The translations under genes and the position numbers were made by a program. Positions 45,269 through 53,647 of a stretch of 63,615 nucleotides of DNA are shown in pieces. Position 1 is the stretch's first letter; each line of letters starts with the position of its first letter. Where the stretch lies: contig MPMO01000023.1 in the NCBI GenBank assembly GCA_002238555.1, forward strand, positions 1-63,615. Direction: 5' to 3'. The DNA comes from Caldilineaceae bacterium bin34. Its GTDB lineage: Bacteria > Chloroflexota > Anaerolineae > Caldilineales > Caldilineaceae. Under the pieces are notes generated by a model. It saw only the letters and a program-made list of their open reading frames with translations. It searched no databases and was not told where the DNA came from.

Positions 45269-46590
45269 TCTCCTGCCTCCTTGCCGTACAAGGCCCGGTG
45301 GGGCCGGCTGGCGCGTTCTCGTCCTACCGTCGAAGAACGTGCCGGATGGGTCTGGAGACGCGCGTGTTGCCCTCGGGGCTCGCGAGCTGTCGCTCCCAGC
45401 GCGGTGAAGGCCTCAATCAACTCGGGGGCTTCAAATATGCGATTGCGTCTGCCGACCGTGACTTGTGCCAACACCCCCGCCTCCTTGAGCCGATTTATCG
45501 CTTGGCTTGCTGCCTGGAACGACCGTCCAATTGACTCCGCAGCGGTAGAGGTTGTGAGCACCGGCACCGCCGGGAGTGCTCCGATGAGCAGGTGAGCCGC
45601 GGAGTCGCGACGGACATGTCCTGCCCGTTTCTGCCAGGACTTCTGCAATGTGCGTACCTGCTCCTCAAAGCGGCTGGCATCATCAACCGCCCGGTGGCAC
45701 GCCGACGCGCAGAGCGCGATCCACCGGTTGACTTCAGCGTGGGCCTCGTTGGAGTCCGAGGGGCCGACATAGCGGGTCGCAGTCAGCCCGGCAACATAGT
45801 CCCGCGTCCACGTAGCAAGGATAAGGGAGATCGGGGGCAGAATGCGCAGTCCGAGCCCCCGACGGCGCATGATCATGTGAAACAGCACCCGTCCGGTACG
45901 CCCGTTGCCGTCCACGAACGGATGGATGGTCTCGAATTGCGCATGGGCGATGGCCGCCTGCACCAACGCCGGAAGCGAGTCATCGTTGCAGAAGGTGAAC
46001 AGATCGTCCAGAAGGCTGGCCACCATCTCTGGCGGCGGCGGCACGAACTCTGCGGAGCAAGGATTGTAGTCACTGCCGCCAATCCAGTTCTGCATGTCGC
46101 GAATGCGGCCTCCATGTTCCTCAAGCCGGGTACCGGCCAGCAGACGGCGATGCACCTCCAGCAGATTCTCCACCGTCATCATGTCACCGGGCTCCACGCT
46201 GCTTACTCCCCAGACCATCGCGTTGATGTTGCCGAGCACTTCCGTGACCGTAACATCCCCAGGGTCTTCACCCAGCTGCCGTGCTGCATCGGCGCGGAGC
46301 AATCGCCGTCCTCCCACCTCCAAGCCTTCGATGCGGGACGAGGCGACACACTCCGCGCGGAGTAGGAGCCGGGCCAGCGCCTCGGTGTTGGCCAGCGCCG
46401 AGGCAGCGGTGTCAAGCCGCACGAGGGCAGCCTCAGCAACGGCCACGTCGGCGGCCACGTCGCCGTCAAGGACGAACCGACGTTCGGCCAATTTATCAGG
46501 CAAGTAGACCGCGTAGTTGCAGGGACGGCGGTCATGCCGAGTTAGCCCAGTGGCCTGGCCCTCCCAGTACCGCGCTTCCAGATGCGCCAT
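45265..46590 (-). CDS. Fic-family protein with N-terminal inhibitory motif and C-terminal winged helix
   Basis: 441 aa. The Fic core is HPFVDGNGRTGRVLF (about residues 222-236), the AMP-transfer site. SSRIEG (about 84-89) matches the inhibitory (S/T)xxxE(G/N) helix of class II Fic proteins. After the core, TSTAAESIGRSFQAASQAINRLKEAGVLAQVTVGRRNRIFEAPELIEAF is a winged helix-turn-helix, so the protein may bind DNA. The ATG at 46590 has AAGGAGGG 5 nt upstream, lying inside a perfect inverted repeat. It overlaps the downstream permease gene. Confidence 0.88.
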   Translation of the reverse strand: MAHLEARYWEGQATGLTRHDRRPCNYAVYLPDKLAERRFVLDGDVAADVAVAEAALVRLDTAASALANTEALARLLLRAECVASSRIEGLEVGGRRLLRADAARQLGEDPGDVTVTEVLGNINAMVWGVSSVEPGDMMTVENLLEVHRRLLAGTRLEEHGGRIRDMQNWIGGSDYNPCSAEFVPPPPEMVASLLDDLFTFCNDDSLPALVQAAIAHAQFETIHPFVDGNGRTGRVLFHMIMRRRGLGLRILPPISLILATWTRDYVAGLTATRYVGPSDSNEAHAEVNRWIALCASACHRAVDDASRFEEQVRTLQKSWQKRAGHVRRDSAAHLLIGALPAVPVLTTSTAAESIGRSFQAASQAINRLKEAGVLAQVTVGRRNRIFEAPELIEAFTALGATAREPRGQHARLQTHPARSSTVGRERASRPHRALYGKEAGD

Positions 46591-46595
46591 ATGCG

Positions 46596-46640
46596 CCCTC
46601 CTTTATTCAAGAATATCACGCATCCTTGAATAAAGGAGGG
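46596..46640 (-). promoter_or_regulatory. 16-bp perfect inverted repeat covering the Fic ribosome site
   Basis: CCCTCCTTTATTCAAG (46596-46611) and CTTGAATAAAGGAGGG (46625-46640) are exact inverted copies separated by 13 bp. The arm nearer the gene contains the Fic Shine-Dalgarno. As DNA it could be an operator for the Fic winged helix; as RNA, if transcribed, the hairpin would hide the ribosome site. Confidence 0.65.
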
Positions 46641-46948
46641 GCCTGTTCAAGGTTTCGGCAAACGGCATCGGCGCACACGACTGCTCAGTGGCCAAGGCCT
46701 CACGCGGTGATCCCGGCCGCGAGGCTTGAAGTCGTCGATATGCAGGTCAGTGGTTTCCACCAAGTGGTGGAAGAGTTCCAGCCACCGATGCACCTCGGAT
46801 CCGTTCCACATTGATGGTGATCCACCCTTTGCCTTTGTTCCCGGGCGATGCTGTTCATCTTCACCACCAGTTGCGCCCGGTCGCGGACATCGGCCTTAGC
46901 CAGGCCGTGCTTCCTACGGTTGTCGATAGCGAGTTGCCCGAATGTCGC
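46641..46948. other. Intergenic region, no gene seen
   Basis: About 310 bp between the Fic operon control repeat and the 3' end of the PIN gene. Nothing supported. Confidence 0.4.
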
Positions 46949-47521
46949 CTATCCGCCTGGAGATGGGCCTCTTGTCCTCTTTGCCTTGGCTCTTGTCCGA
47001 GGCGCGGGCGCAGGCAGCCGGATGTGTCGCCTCTTTCCCATCATCGGCGGGTTCCGCCATGGCTCCTCCCTTCTGTACGGCCTCGCTTCCCACATGCGCG
47101 GCGATGCCGTCGGTTGGATGGATCGAGGCCAACAGCATGCAACTTCAACATCGGTAAGCGCGAAGTCCCGGCCCTTGAACAGAAGGGCTTCCCGTGTGGC
47201 TTGGGCCAGCGCGTAGGCGAAGCAGTCGCCGAAGTTCAGTCCGGCCGGGTGGCTGCCCTTGCCAAATCGCCGCCACGCCCTGCGAGCGGCCTGCGCCTGC
47301 TCGGGAGTGACCGCCTCCAACTCGATCTCCGCCTCTTCCAGGAATGCATCCAGCTCGTACCCGGCTGCGGAACCACCGCGACTCTCGAGCACAATGGTCG
47401 CTTCCACAAGCGTAGCGGCCGACATGCGGCGAGACGACGCCATCGTGATGGCCTTGGCGTAGTGTTCCGCGCCCGGCTCGCGGAATAGGATTGCCAGGAT
47501 CGCCGACGTGTCGACGATCAT
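46949..47521 (-). CDS. vapC: VapC-type PIN-domain toxin with abnormal C-terminal extension
   Basis: 190 aa. The first about 130 residues are a complete PIN RNase: MIVDTSAILAIL (first Asp), ATLVEATIVLE (Glu), NFGDCFAYALA (Asp), LLFKGRDFALTDV. Most VapCs end here. About 60 more residues rich in Arg and Pro follow, with no similarity to a domain, as if the normal stop was lost. The ATG overlaps the vapB stop (ATGA). Confidence 0.85.
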   Translation of the reverse strand: MIVDTSAILAILFREPGAEHYAKAITMASSRRMSAATLVEATIVLESRGGSAAGYELDAFLEEAEIELEAVTPEQAQAARRAWRRFGKGSHPAGLNFGDCFAYALAQATREALLFKGRDFALTDVEVACCWPRSIQPTASPRMWEARPYRREEPWRNPPMMGKRRHIRLPAPAPRTRAKAKRTRGPSPGG

Positions 47522-47775
47522 TGGGGCAGCCCGCGCTCGTCATACAGGAAATCGCCGTGCTCGACGGCGGAGGGGCCGTCGCCAAGCATGCTTGCGCATC
47601 GCCCTCCGATGGCGAGAAGTCTCTGTACGCGGGCCTCGGTGCTGCGTTCCCGCCGCTTGCGCGCCAGACGCTCCTGGAAGGCCACCGTGATGGCTCCGGT
47701 CATGGTCTCACCGGTAAGCTGCGCCAACTCACTGGCCAGCCGACATGTCTCCTTGTTCTTGATGCTGAAACCCAT
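47518..47775 (-). CDS. vapB: VapB-type antitoxin
   Basis: 85 aa: MGFSIKNKETCRLASELAQLTGETMTGAITVAFQERLARKR is the Rv0623-like VapB transcription-factor type, followed by a toxin-binding tail ending GDFLYDERGLPQ. The start ATG at 47775 has no Shine-Dalgarno, but TATAAAT lies only 5-11 nt upstream, so a leaderless or very short-leader transcript is possible. Confidence 0.8.
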   Translation of the reverse strand: MGFSIKNKETCRLASELAQLTGETMTGAITVAFQERLARKRRERSTEARVQRLLAIGGRCASMLGDGPSAVEHGDFLYDERGLPQ

Positions 47776-47782
47776 CGAATTT

Positions 47783-47950
47783 ATACCAATCCAGTATGTC
47801 TGAGACACTATTGGTTGATCATCGGGCCGTTGTCCCGGAGGCAGCTGGATCCAGTGTCGTTCGCCAAGACAACTGCTGTCCTGCAGGTTGCAGGAGACTC
47901 TCCTCGGGCAGACGACAGTGTGATGTGTCGATATCACACTGGATTGGTAT
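47783..47950. repeat. 168-bp segment bounded by 13-bp perfect inverted repeats (possible MITE)
   Basis: ATACCAATCCAGT (47783-47795) and ACTGGATTGGTAT (47938-47950) are exact inverted copies bounding 142 bp with no gene. No clear target duplication is seen. The inner end lies just upstream of vapB and carries its presumed TATAAAT -10. Confidence 0.45.
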
Positions 47951-48244
47951 TAGTCCATACAGGTAGATTTATGGTCTATAGATCCACCAGATCCACCATA
48001 TGCTGTATCGCCCCCTTTGTACAAGGTACTATTGCAATCTCGTTGATGTTGGCCCGAGGCCACAGACGCGACGGGCATGCTGTGCCGAGTGTCGCATAAA
48101 CCCGTCGGTGCCGGACACGGTGGGGTACCGGGTGCTGAGCCGCCTACAGCGGGTGAATGTCCGTATCAACGAGAATGAAACAGTCCCCAAGCCCCCTGCA
48201 TGGGGCAGCTTGGAGAACAAGCCCACGGGCAGGCGGCAGAGCTC

Positions 48245-49999
48245 ATGTGCAATCCTTTCCCGGCAGTTAACGAAGAGGCCATGTCGGCCTGGGTCGGCCT
48301 ACGGAATTTCCAACTCGGACGCAGTTGCTTTGAGGATGGGGCCATCCTCGAACCGCGGCTTCAAGGCAACACCCTCAAAGCCTGGTGTCAAGGCTCCATG
48401 TACCAACCCTACAGGGTGTGGGTTGCCTACAGTGCCAAAGGGATCGAGGAGGCCCATTGTTCCTGTCCGGTGGGTGGCGGTGGACGTTGCAAGCACGTCG
48501 GGGCGCTTCTGGCGGCCTGGTTGGACCAACCCGATGCCTTCCGCGCGGTGGAAGACCTGGACGCGAGCCTGGGGCAACTTGGCAAGCCGGAACTGATTGC
48601 CCTCATCCAGCAAATGCTGCAGGTTCAGCCCAACTTGGAGACCCTGGTGGAGGCGGCTCTGCCCGGGGGCGGCCGGGGCCGCACGACCATCGATCCGGAC
48701 CGTTACCGTCGGCAGATAGCGTCCGCCTTCCGACGCGTTGGCGACAATCGGAATGCAGCCCGGTTGGTAACCGCGGACATTGACACGGTCATGGACACCG
48801 GCGACGAATTCCTGGACATGTCCGACTGTGCCAATGCCGGCATCGTGTACCAGGCGGTACTCGAAGGGCTGATGGAACATTACGACATGATGCTCGACAA
48901 CGAAGATTACCTGTGGAATACGATGAATCAGTGCGTGGATGGGCTGGGAGACTGTCTGGCTGCTGCGGACGGCGACGTTGCGGTCAGGGAGCGCTCCCTG
49001 CAAGCTCTCTTTGGCATGTTCCGTTTCAACCTGGACATTGGCGGGTACGGTTTGGGGGAAGCCGCGGAAGACTTCATGCTGGAACTTGCCACCGACGAAG
49101 AGAAGCACACCATTGTCGGTTGGGTGCGGTCCGCCATGCTGGCAGCCACAGGCAAGTACGACGACCATGCACGCCGAGAGTTTGGCCGTTTCCTGCTGGA
49201 ATTGACGACGGAGACGGACTCCTTGGCTGACGACGCCTTCCTGGAGATCTGCCGTGAGAGCGGCCGCGTGGACGATTTGGTGGATCGCCTGCTGACGCTG
49301 GAGCGGTTGGCCGAGGCGTTGGCGGAAGCCGATCGGGCCGGGGATTCGGATTTGCCGGCCCTGGCGGAGATATTCCGCACCCATGGCTACGACCGCAGGT
49401 TCGAACTGTTGGTGGTCAAGCGGATCGAAACGACCCGCGTCGATGGTTTGGTGGAGTGGCTCCAGGCACGATACGAAGAACGCGGGGAACTGGCCGAGGC
49501 TCTGGTTCTGGCCCAACGGCTGCTCGACCAACGCCCCGATCTTGACAGGTACCGGCGTGTACGGGAGCTTTCCCGGTGCCTGGGCGGCTGGCATGCATCA
49601 CGCTCGGAGTTGCTGGCCCAGTGGGCCGCTGCCCGGCAATACGGCCTGTTGGCCGACATCTTCCTGGAAGAAGGCGAAATCGACCGGGCGTTGAAATTGG
49701 TGCGACAGCAAAGGCAGGTTTTTGCCCATGGTGGCGACCGGTTGATGCGAGTGGCCCAAGCCGCGGCGGAGAAACGTCCCCAGGCCGCCATTGAAATCTA
49801 CCGGGATCAAGCGGAGAGGTTGGTGGAGGCGCGCGGCCGGGACAACTACCAACAGGCGTGTGCCTGCCTGACCAAGGTGCATGACCTTTACCGACAGATG
49901 TCACAGGAACCGGCGTGGACCGATTTCATGGCCGGGTTCCGGGAACGCCATCTTCGCTTGCCCGCGCTGCAGGATGAGTTGGACAACGCTGGTTTGTAG
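48245..49999 (+). CDS. SWIM zinc-finger protein, copy 1
   Basis: 584 aa. The N-terminal SWIM motif is CSCPVGGGGRCKHVGALL (CxCxnCxH, about residues 80-97), a zinc fold that binds DNA or proteins. The rest is almost all helical, with TPR-like helix pairs ([41 protein letters not shown]). Start is the ATG at 48245 by comparison with copy 2 (MCNPFPAVNEEAMS against MSNPFPTMSEGAIS). Copies 1 and 2 are paralogues aligned along their whole length; a C-terminal fragment of a third lies at 53099-53301. Function unknown. Confidence 0.8.
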   Translation: MCNPFPAVNEEAMSAWVGLRNFQLGRSCFEDGAILEPRLQGNTLKAWCQGSMYQPYRVWVAYSAKGIEEAHCSCPVGGGGRCKHVGALLAAWLDQPDAFRAVEDLDASLGQLGKPELIALIQQMLQVQPNLETLVEAALPGGGRGRTTIDPDRYRRQIASAFRRVGDNRNAARLVTADIDTVMDTGDEFLDMSDCANAGIVYQAVLEGLMEHYDMMLDNEDYLWNTMNQCVDGLGDCLAAADGDVAVRERSLQALFGMFRFNLDIGGYGLGEAAEDFMLELATDEEKHTIVGWVRSAMLAATGKYDDHARREFGRFLLELTTETDSLADDAFLEICRESGRVDDLVDRLLTLERLAEALAEADRAGDSDLPALAEIFRTHGYDRRFELLVVKRIETTRVDGLVEWLQARYEERGELAEALVLAQRLLDQRPDLDRYRRVRELSRCLGGWHASRSELLAQWAAARQYGLLADIFLEEGEIDRALKLVRQQRQVFAHGGDRLMRVAQAAAEKRPQAAIEIYRDQAERLVEARGRDNYQQACACLTKVHDLYRQMSQEPAWTDFMAGFRERHLRLPALQDELDNAGL

Positions 50000-50017
50000 T
50001 CCTGCGCCGACGTCATC

Positions 50018-50150
50018 CGGTGTCCATCACGGCGTCTACGCTCCTCCGGGAATGGTGTGAGAGTGGCACGACGACTTCGTGAACACCCGGCACGAAGTCG
50101 TCCCTCATCCGGGCCTCAGCGGCGAACTGCCCCCAAAATGCGCAAGGTTG
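50018..50150 (-). pseudogene. Relic of a retropepsin-like protease module
   Basis: On the minus strand the relic carries the junction of the two-gene module seen intact at 52205-52848: ATTTTGGGGGCAGTTCGCCG (end of the small gene) then an ATG and MRDDFVPGVHEVVVPL...DAVMDTG, matching MIDGFVNANHEAVLPL...NAVIDTG of the intact protease. It stops right after DTG. A perfect 12-bp hairpin (50070-50102) lies in it. Confidence 0.75.
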
Positions 50151-50464
50151 GACGCGATCGGACCCACCCCGGGCACGCTGCGCAGCAGCTCGGCCTGGGA
50201 TTGCCCGGTCGCGTGATCCTGCTGTCACCTACACTGTCCCCATGCCCGGCGGCAAACCGCAACGAACGTTGCTGCACTTACGGCGGACCGGCAGGTCCGC
50301 CCCATGTCCAGCAGCCCGGTCAGCTCGGAGTGCGCCCGTCGGGCCCGCGTTCCAAGGGTTGATGAACGGTGAGCGGAGTTTCCGTTAGGGACCTCACAAA
50401 CCTGTGATCAAGTGCCCTTCGGGACCGCCGGTGCGGAACTGCAAGGAAAAAGGAACCGGAAGTC
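50151..50464. other. Spacer between SWIM copies, no gene seen
   Basis: About 310 bp upstream of SWIM copy 2. No promoter is clear and no gene is supported. Confidence 0.35.
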
Positions 50465-52210
50465 ATGAGCAATCCCTTCCCCACCATGAGCGAAGGGGCC
50501 ATATCCAATTGGGTAGGCTCCCGGAGTTTCCAACGCGGTCGCAGTTACTTCAAGCATGGGGCCATCCTCGAGCCGCGCCTTCAAGGCGACACTCTCAAGG
50601 CCTGGTGTGAAGGCTCCAGACCCCAACCCTACCACTTGTGGGTTGTCTGCGACGCCGAAGGGATCAAGGCGGCCAATTGTTCCTGCCCGGTGGGGGGCGG
50701 CGGACGTTGCAAGCACGTCGCGGCACTGCTGCTTACCTGGTCGGACCAACCCGATTCCTTCCGTGCGGTGGAAGAACTGGATCCGAATCTGGAGCGACGC
50801 AGCAAGTCGGAACTGATTGCCCTCATCAAGCAAATGCTGCAGGTTCAACCCAACTTGGAGACCCTGCTGGAGACGGCTCCGCCCGAAGACGGCGGGAGCA
50901 GCCCTTTGGTCGACCCGGAAAGTTACCGTCGGCAGGTAGCGCTCGCCATCCGAGCCAGTTTTGACGATTGGGGTTGGGGTGGCACCGGGGACATTGACAC
51001 TGTATTGGGCTCCGGCGACAACTTTCTGGCCAAGTCCGATTACGCCAACGCCGGCATCGTGTACCAGGCGGTGGCTCAGGAGGTGTTTGAGCATTTTGAG
51101 ATGGTGTACGACGAATACGCCGGCGAGTACTTGTCCGAAGTAGTGAACCGATGTGTCCAAGGGCTTGGGAACTGCCTGGCCGCCGGGGATGGCGATGCTG
51201 CAGCCAGAGAGAAAGCCCTGCAAGTTCTCTTGGAAATATTCCGTTTGGATTTCGACTATGGAGGGTCTGCGGGGGAAGCCGCGGAGGAACTCATACTGAA
51301 ACATGCCACCGCCGACGAGAAGAGGGTTGTGGCCGGTTGGGCGCGGACCTCCATGCTGGCAGCCACGGGCCCGTACGACGACTATCAACGCCGAGCGTAC
51401 GGTGGTCTCCTGCTGGACTTGGAGGAGGACCACCTGGATGACGATGCCTTCCTGGAGATCTGCCGTGAGAGCGGCCTCTTGGACGCTTTGGTGGACCGAC
51501 TGCTGACGATGGGTCAGTTGGACGAGGCGTTGGCCGAAGCCGGTCGTGCCGGGGACTCGGACTTGCTGACCCTGGCGGAGGTATTCAGTGCACATGGCCA
51601 CGGCCGCAGGTTGGAACCGTTGGTGGCCAAGAGAATCGAAACGACTTCCATTGATGGTTTGGTGATGTGGCTCAAGGATCAGCACGAAGAACGCGGGGAA
51701 CTGGCCGAGGCTCTGGTCCTGGCCAAACAGTTGCTTGAGCAACACCCCGGCCTTGCCAGGTATCAGGGTGTACGGAAGTTGTCCCAGCGCCTTGGCATCT
51801 GGCAGGCATCGCGCTCGGAGTTGCTGGCCGAGTGGGCCGCCGCCCGGCAATACGGCCTGTTGACCGACATCTACCTGGACGAAGGCGAAATAGATCTGGC
51901 GTTGAAATCGGTGCGGCAACCTGATCAGGGTTTTGGCTATGCCGGAGACCGGTTGATGCGAGTGGCCCAAGCCGCTGCGGAGACACGCCCCCAGGCCGCC
52001 GTTGAAATCTACCAGGCACAAGCGGAGAAGTGGATAGAGGCTCGCGGTCGGGAACGATACCAACAGGCGTGCACCTACCTGACCATGGCGCGGGACCTGT
52101 ATCGAAAGATGGCACAGGAACCTGCATGGACCGACTTCATGGCCGAGTTGCGGGAACGCCACAATCGATTGCCCGCGCTGCAGGATGAGTTGAACAAGGC
52201 CGACCTATAG
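50465..52210 (+). CDS. SWIM zinc-finger protein, copy 2
   Basis: 581 aa, same layout as copy 1: SWIM motif CSCPVGGGGRCKHVAALL (about residues 73-90) and a long helical repeat region (DDDAFLEICRESG, LDEALAEAGRAGDSDLLTLAEVF, ASRSELLAEWAAARQYGLL). Ends RLPALQDELNKADL. AAGGA is about 11 nt before the ATG. Its TAG stop and the stop of the converging protease gene share the sequence CTATAG, so the genes overlap tail to tail. Confidence 0.82.
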   Translation: MSNPFPTMSEGAISNWVGSRSFQRGRSYFKHGAILEPRLQGDTLKAWCEGSRPQPYHLWVVCDAEGIKAANCSCPVGGGGRCKHVAALLLTWSDQPDSFRAVEELDPNLERRSKSELIALIKQMLQVQPNLETLLETAPPEDGGSSPLVDPESYRRQVALAIRASFDDWGWGGTGDIDTVLGSGDNFLAKSDYANAGIVYQAVAQEVFEHFEMVYDEYAGEYLSEVVNRCVQGLGNCLAAGDGDAAAREKALQVLLEIFRLDFDYGGSAGEAAEELILKHATADEKRVVAGWARTSMLAATGPYDDYQRRAYGGLLLDLEEDHLDDDAFLEICRESGLLDALVDRLLTMGQLDEALAEAGRAGDSDLLTLAEVFSAHGHGRRLEPLVAKRIETTSIDGLVMWLKDQHEERGELAEALVLAKQLLEQHPGLARYQGVRKLSQRLGIWQASRSELLAEWAAARQYGLLTDIYLDEGEIDLALKSVRQPDQGFGYAGDRLMRVAQAAAETRPQAAVEIYQAQAEKWIEARGRERYQQACTYLTMARDLYRKMAQEPAWTDFMAELRERHNRLPALQDELNKADL

Positions 52211-52579
52211 CCCGATTGGCTGTATGACTACGCGCCCGCCATTGGTGATTTCCATGTACAGGCTGTGGGTGTCGAGCAACGCCATGCCCACGAGTGGTGT
52301 GCTTCCTACAGCATCGGCTTCCGTATGCAGCGATTTACTGTCCCAGAGTACCGTAACTCGGTGTACTCGGAAGCCAACTTCTGTATCGTCAGCCAAGGTC
52401 GCGCGGCTGCTGAACGCGTAGGGCAACCCCAACTCCGCGACCAGTGCAGGCGGCAGGGTCAGAGAACCGCTGTAGCCGGTGTCGATTACAGCATTCACTT
52501 TCCGTGTCTGCCCCTCCGGGCCACGGAGTGAGAGGGGCAGGACAGCTTCGTGATTGGCGTTCACGAAGCCATCTATCAT
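52205..52579 (-). CDS. Retropepsin-like (clan AA) aspartic protease
   Basis: 124 aa. NAVIDTGYSGSLTLPPALVAELGL carries the DTG catalytic motif of clan AA, followed by beta-strands and VGMALLDTHSLYMEI, the matching C-terminal part. One DTG per chain means it must dimerise. No membrane segment. The start ATG at 52579 overlaps the stop of the upstream small gene (ATGA), so the two are a coupled pair. Its tail meets the end of SWIM copy 2. Confidence 0.82.
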   Translation of the reverse strand: MIDGFVNANHEAVLPLSLRGPEGQTRKVNAVIDTGYSGSLTLPPALVAELGLPYAFSSRATLADDTEVGFRVHRVTVLWDSKSLHTEADAVGSTPLVGMALLDTHSLYMEITNGGRVVIQPIGL

Positions 52580-52848
52580 TCCTTCCTCCGCGGAGAATTG
52601 CCCCCGAAGGTGCGTAGTGTCCGATATCCCACCCTCACAACCCAAACATCAAGGGCGGGATGCCGTTTTCGCAGGGCATCCGCTGCAGCGAGACCTGTGT
52701 CGGCGATGGCGTAGTCGCCGCTGTCCACATCGATGGCAACTATCTTCCCGTGATGGGTCGCTTCAACCTTTGGCCGGATATTCCTCTCATAGACCTCTTC
52801 GCCGAGGCGTTCCGTCTCCTCGACGGTCCGATGGGTTGGCATAATCAC
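52576..52848 (-). CDS. Small partner protein of the protease module
   Basis: 90 aa: TVEETERLGEEVYERNIRPKVEATHHGKIVAIDVDSGDYAIADTGLAAADALRKRHPALDVWVVRVGYRTLRTFGG. Alpha/beta with a conserved-looking HHGKIVAIDVDSGDYAI core; family of unknown function. The start is the GTG at 52848 with a strong AAAGGAGGTG 8 nt upstream; that ribosome site lies in a hairpin. Confidence 0.78.
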   Translation of the reverse strand: MIMPTHRTVEETERLGEEVYERNIRPKVEATHHGKIVAIDVDSGDYAIADTGLAAADALRKRHPALDVWVVRVGYRTLRTFGGNSPRRKE

Positions 52849-52856
52849 CTCTGTTT

Positions 52857-52874
52857 CACCTCCTTTCAGAGGTG
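52857..52874 (-). promoter_or_regulatory. Hairpin holding the ribosome site of the protease module
   Basis: On the minus strand CACCTC-tgaaag-GAGGTG forms a perfect 6-bp stem, with the AAGGAGGTG Shine-Dalgarno in its loop and 3' arm. Folding would hide the ribosome site. Confidence 0.5.
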
Positions 52875-53098
52875 TTCCTCCAGATCCGGTATTCTACGTC
52901 GCTGGGCGACTGCAAGGACTGTTCCATAGTGCACTCACCCGTATGGTCTGCGGATGTGTGCGAGCCGGGCCGAAATGGCCATCCACGGTCGCCTACCAGT
53001 GGTCCGTCACGTGGTGGCTACCTTCACGCACGACCATCGGGCCAGGTCCGGTGGTGGGTGCCCCTGGTGGGTGCCTTTCTGGTGTGGAAGGGGTGACC

Positions 53099-53301
53099 CC
53101 AACCGGGAACAAGCGGAGAAGTTGATAAAGGCTCGCGGTCGGAACAACTACTAACAGGCGTGTATCTACCTGACCAAGGTGCGGGACCTTTACCGACAGA
53201 TGTCGCAGGAACCGGCGTGGACCGACTTCATGGCCGAGTTGCGGGAACGCCACCGTCGATTGCGCGCGTTGCAGGATGAGTTGAACAAAGCCGGTCTGTA
53301 G
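53099..53301 (+). pseudogene. C-terminal fragment of a third SWIM protein
   Basis: Reads REQAEKLIKARGRNNY, a TAA stop, then QACIYLTKVRDLYRQMSQEPAW...RLRALQDELNKAGL, matching the last about 65 residues of copies 1 and 2. Everything upstream is missing. Confidence 0.88.
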
Positions 53302-53647
53302 CCCTGCGCCGGTACCGGAAATATGGACGGTGGGAGATTCGTGTTGGGTGTGGGATCACGCCGAGTTTGCCCTGTCCGGATGCCCGTGGCCGGCCCCTGA
53401 ACCACGGACCGGCGGAGACCGGTCCTGCCACCGACCACAGCCCCCAAATACTCCGAAGCACAGTCGGATCGGAACACGCCCTTAATTCATTCAGGCAATA
53501 CCCTGGACAAGGGCATTATCCCCAGGGTACCGACCGGCCACGCCTTCGTATCCTCCTGTACAAATGCCTCTGTCAAAGGGGACGGGTCAGGCTTTGCCTG
53601 CTCCGGGTAGAATGGGTTGCAAACGGAGAGTCAACGGGAGGATGGGC
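53302..53647. other. Intergenic region, no gene seen
   Basis: About 345 bp between the SWIM fragment and the Uma2 gene; no structure worth calling. Confidence 0.35.

Noticed and set aside
50013..50228. A short intact gene between SWIM copies
   Set aside because: It is only the remains of the protease module start, ending right after the DTG motif.
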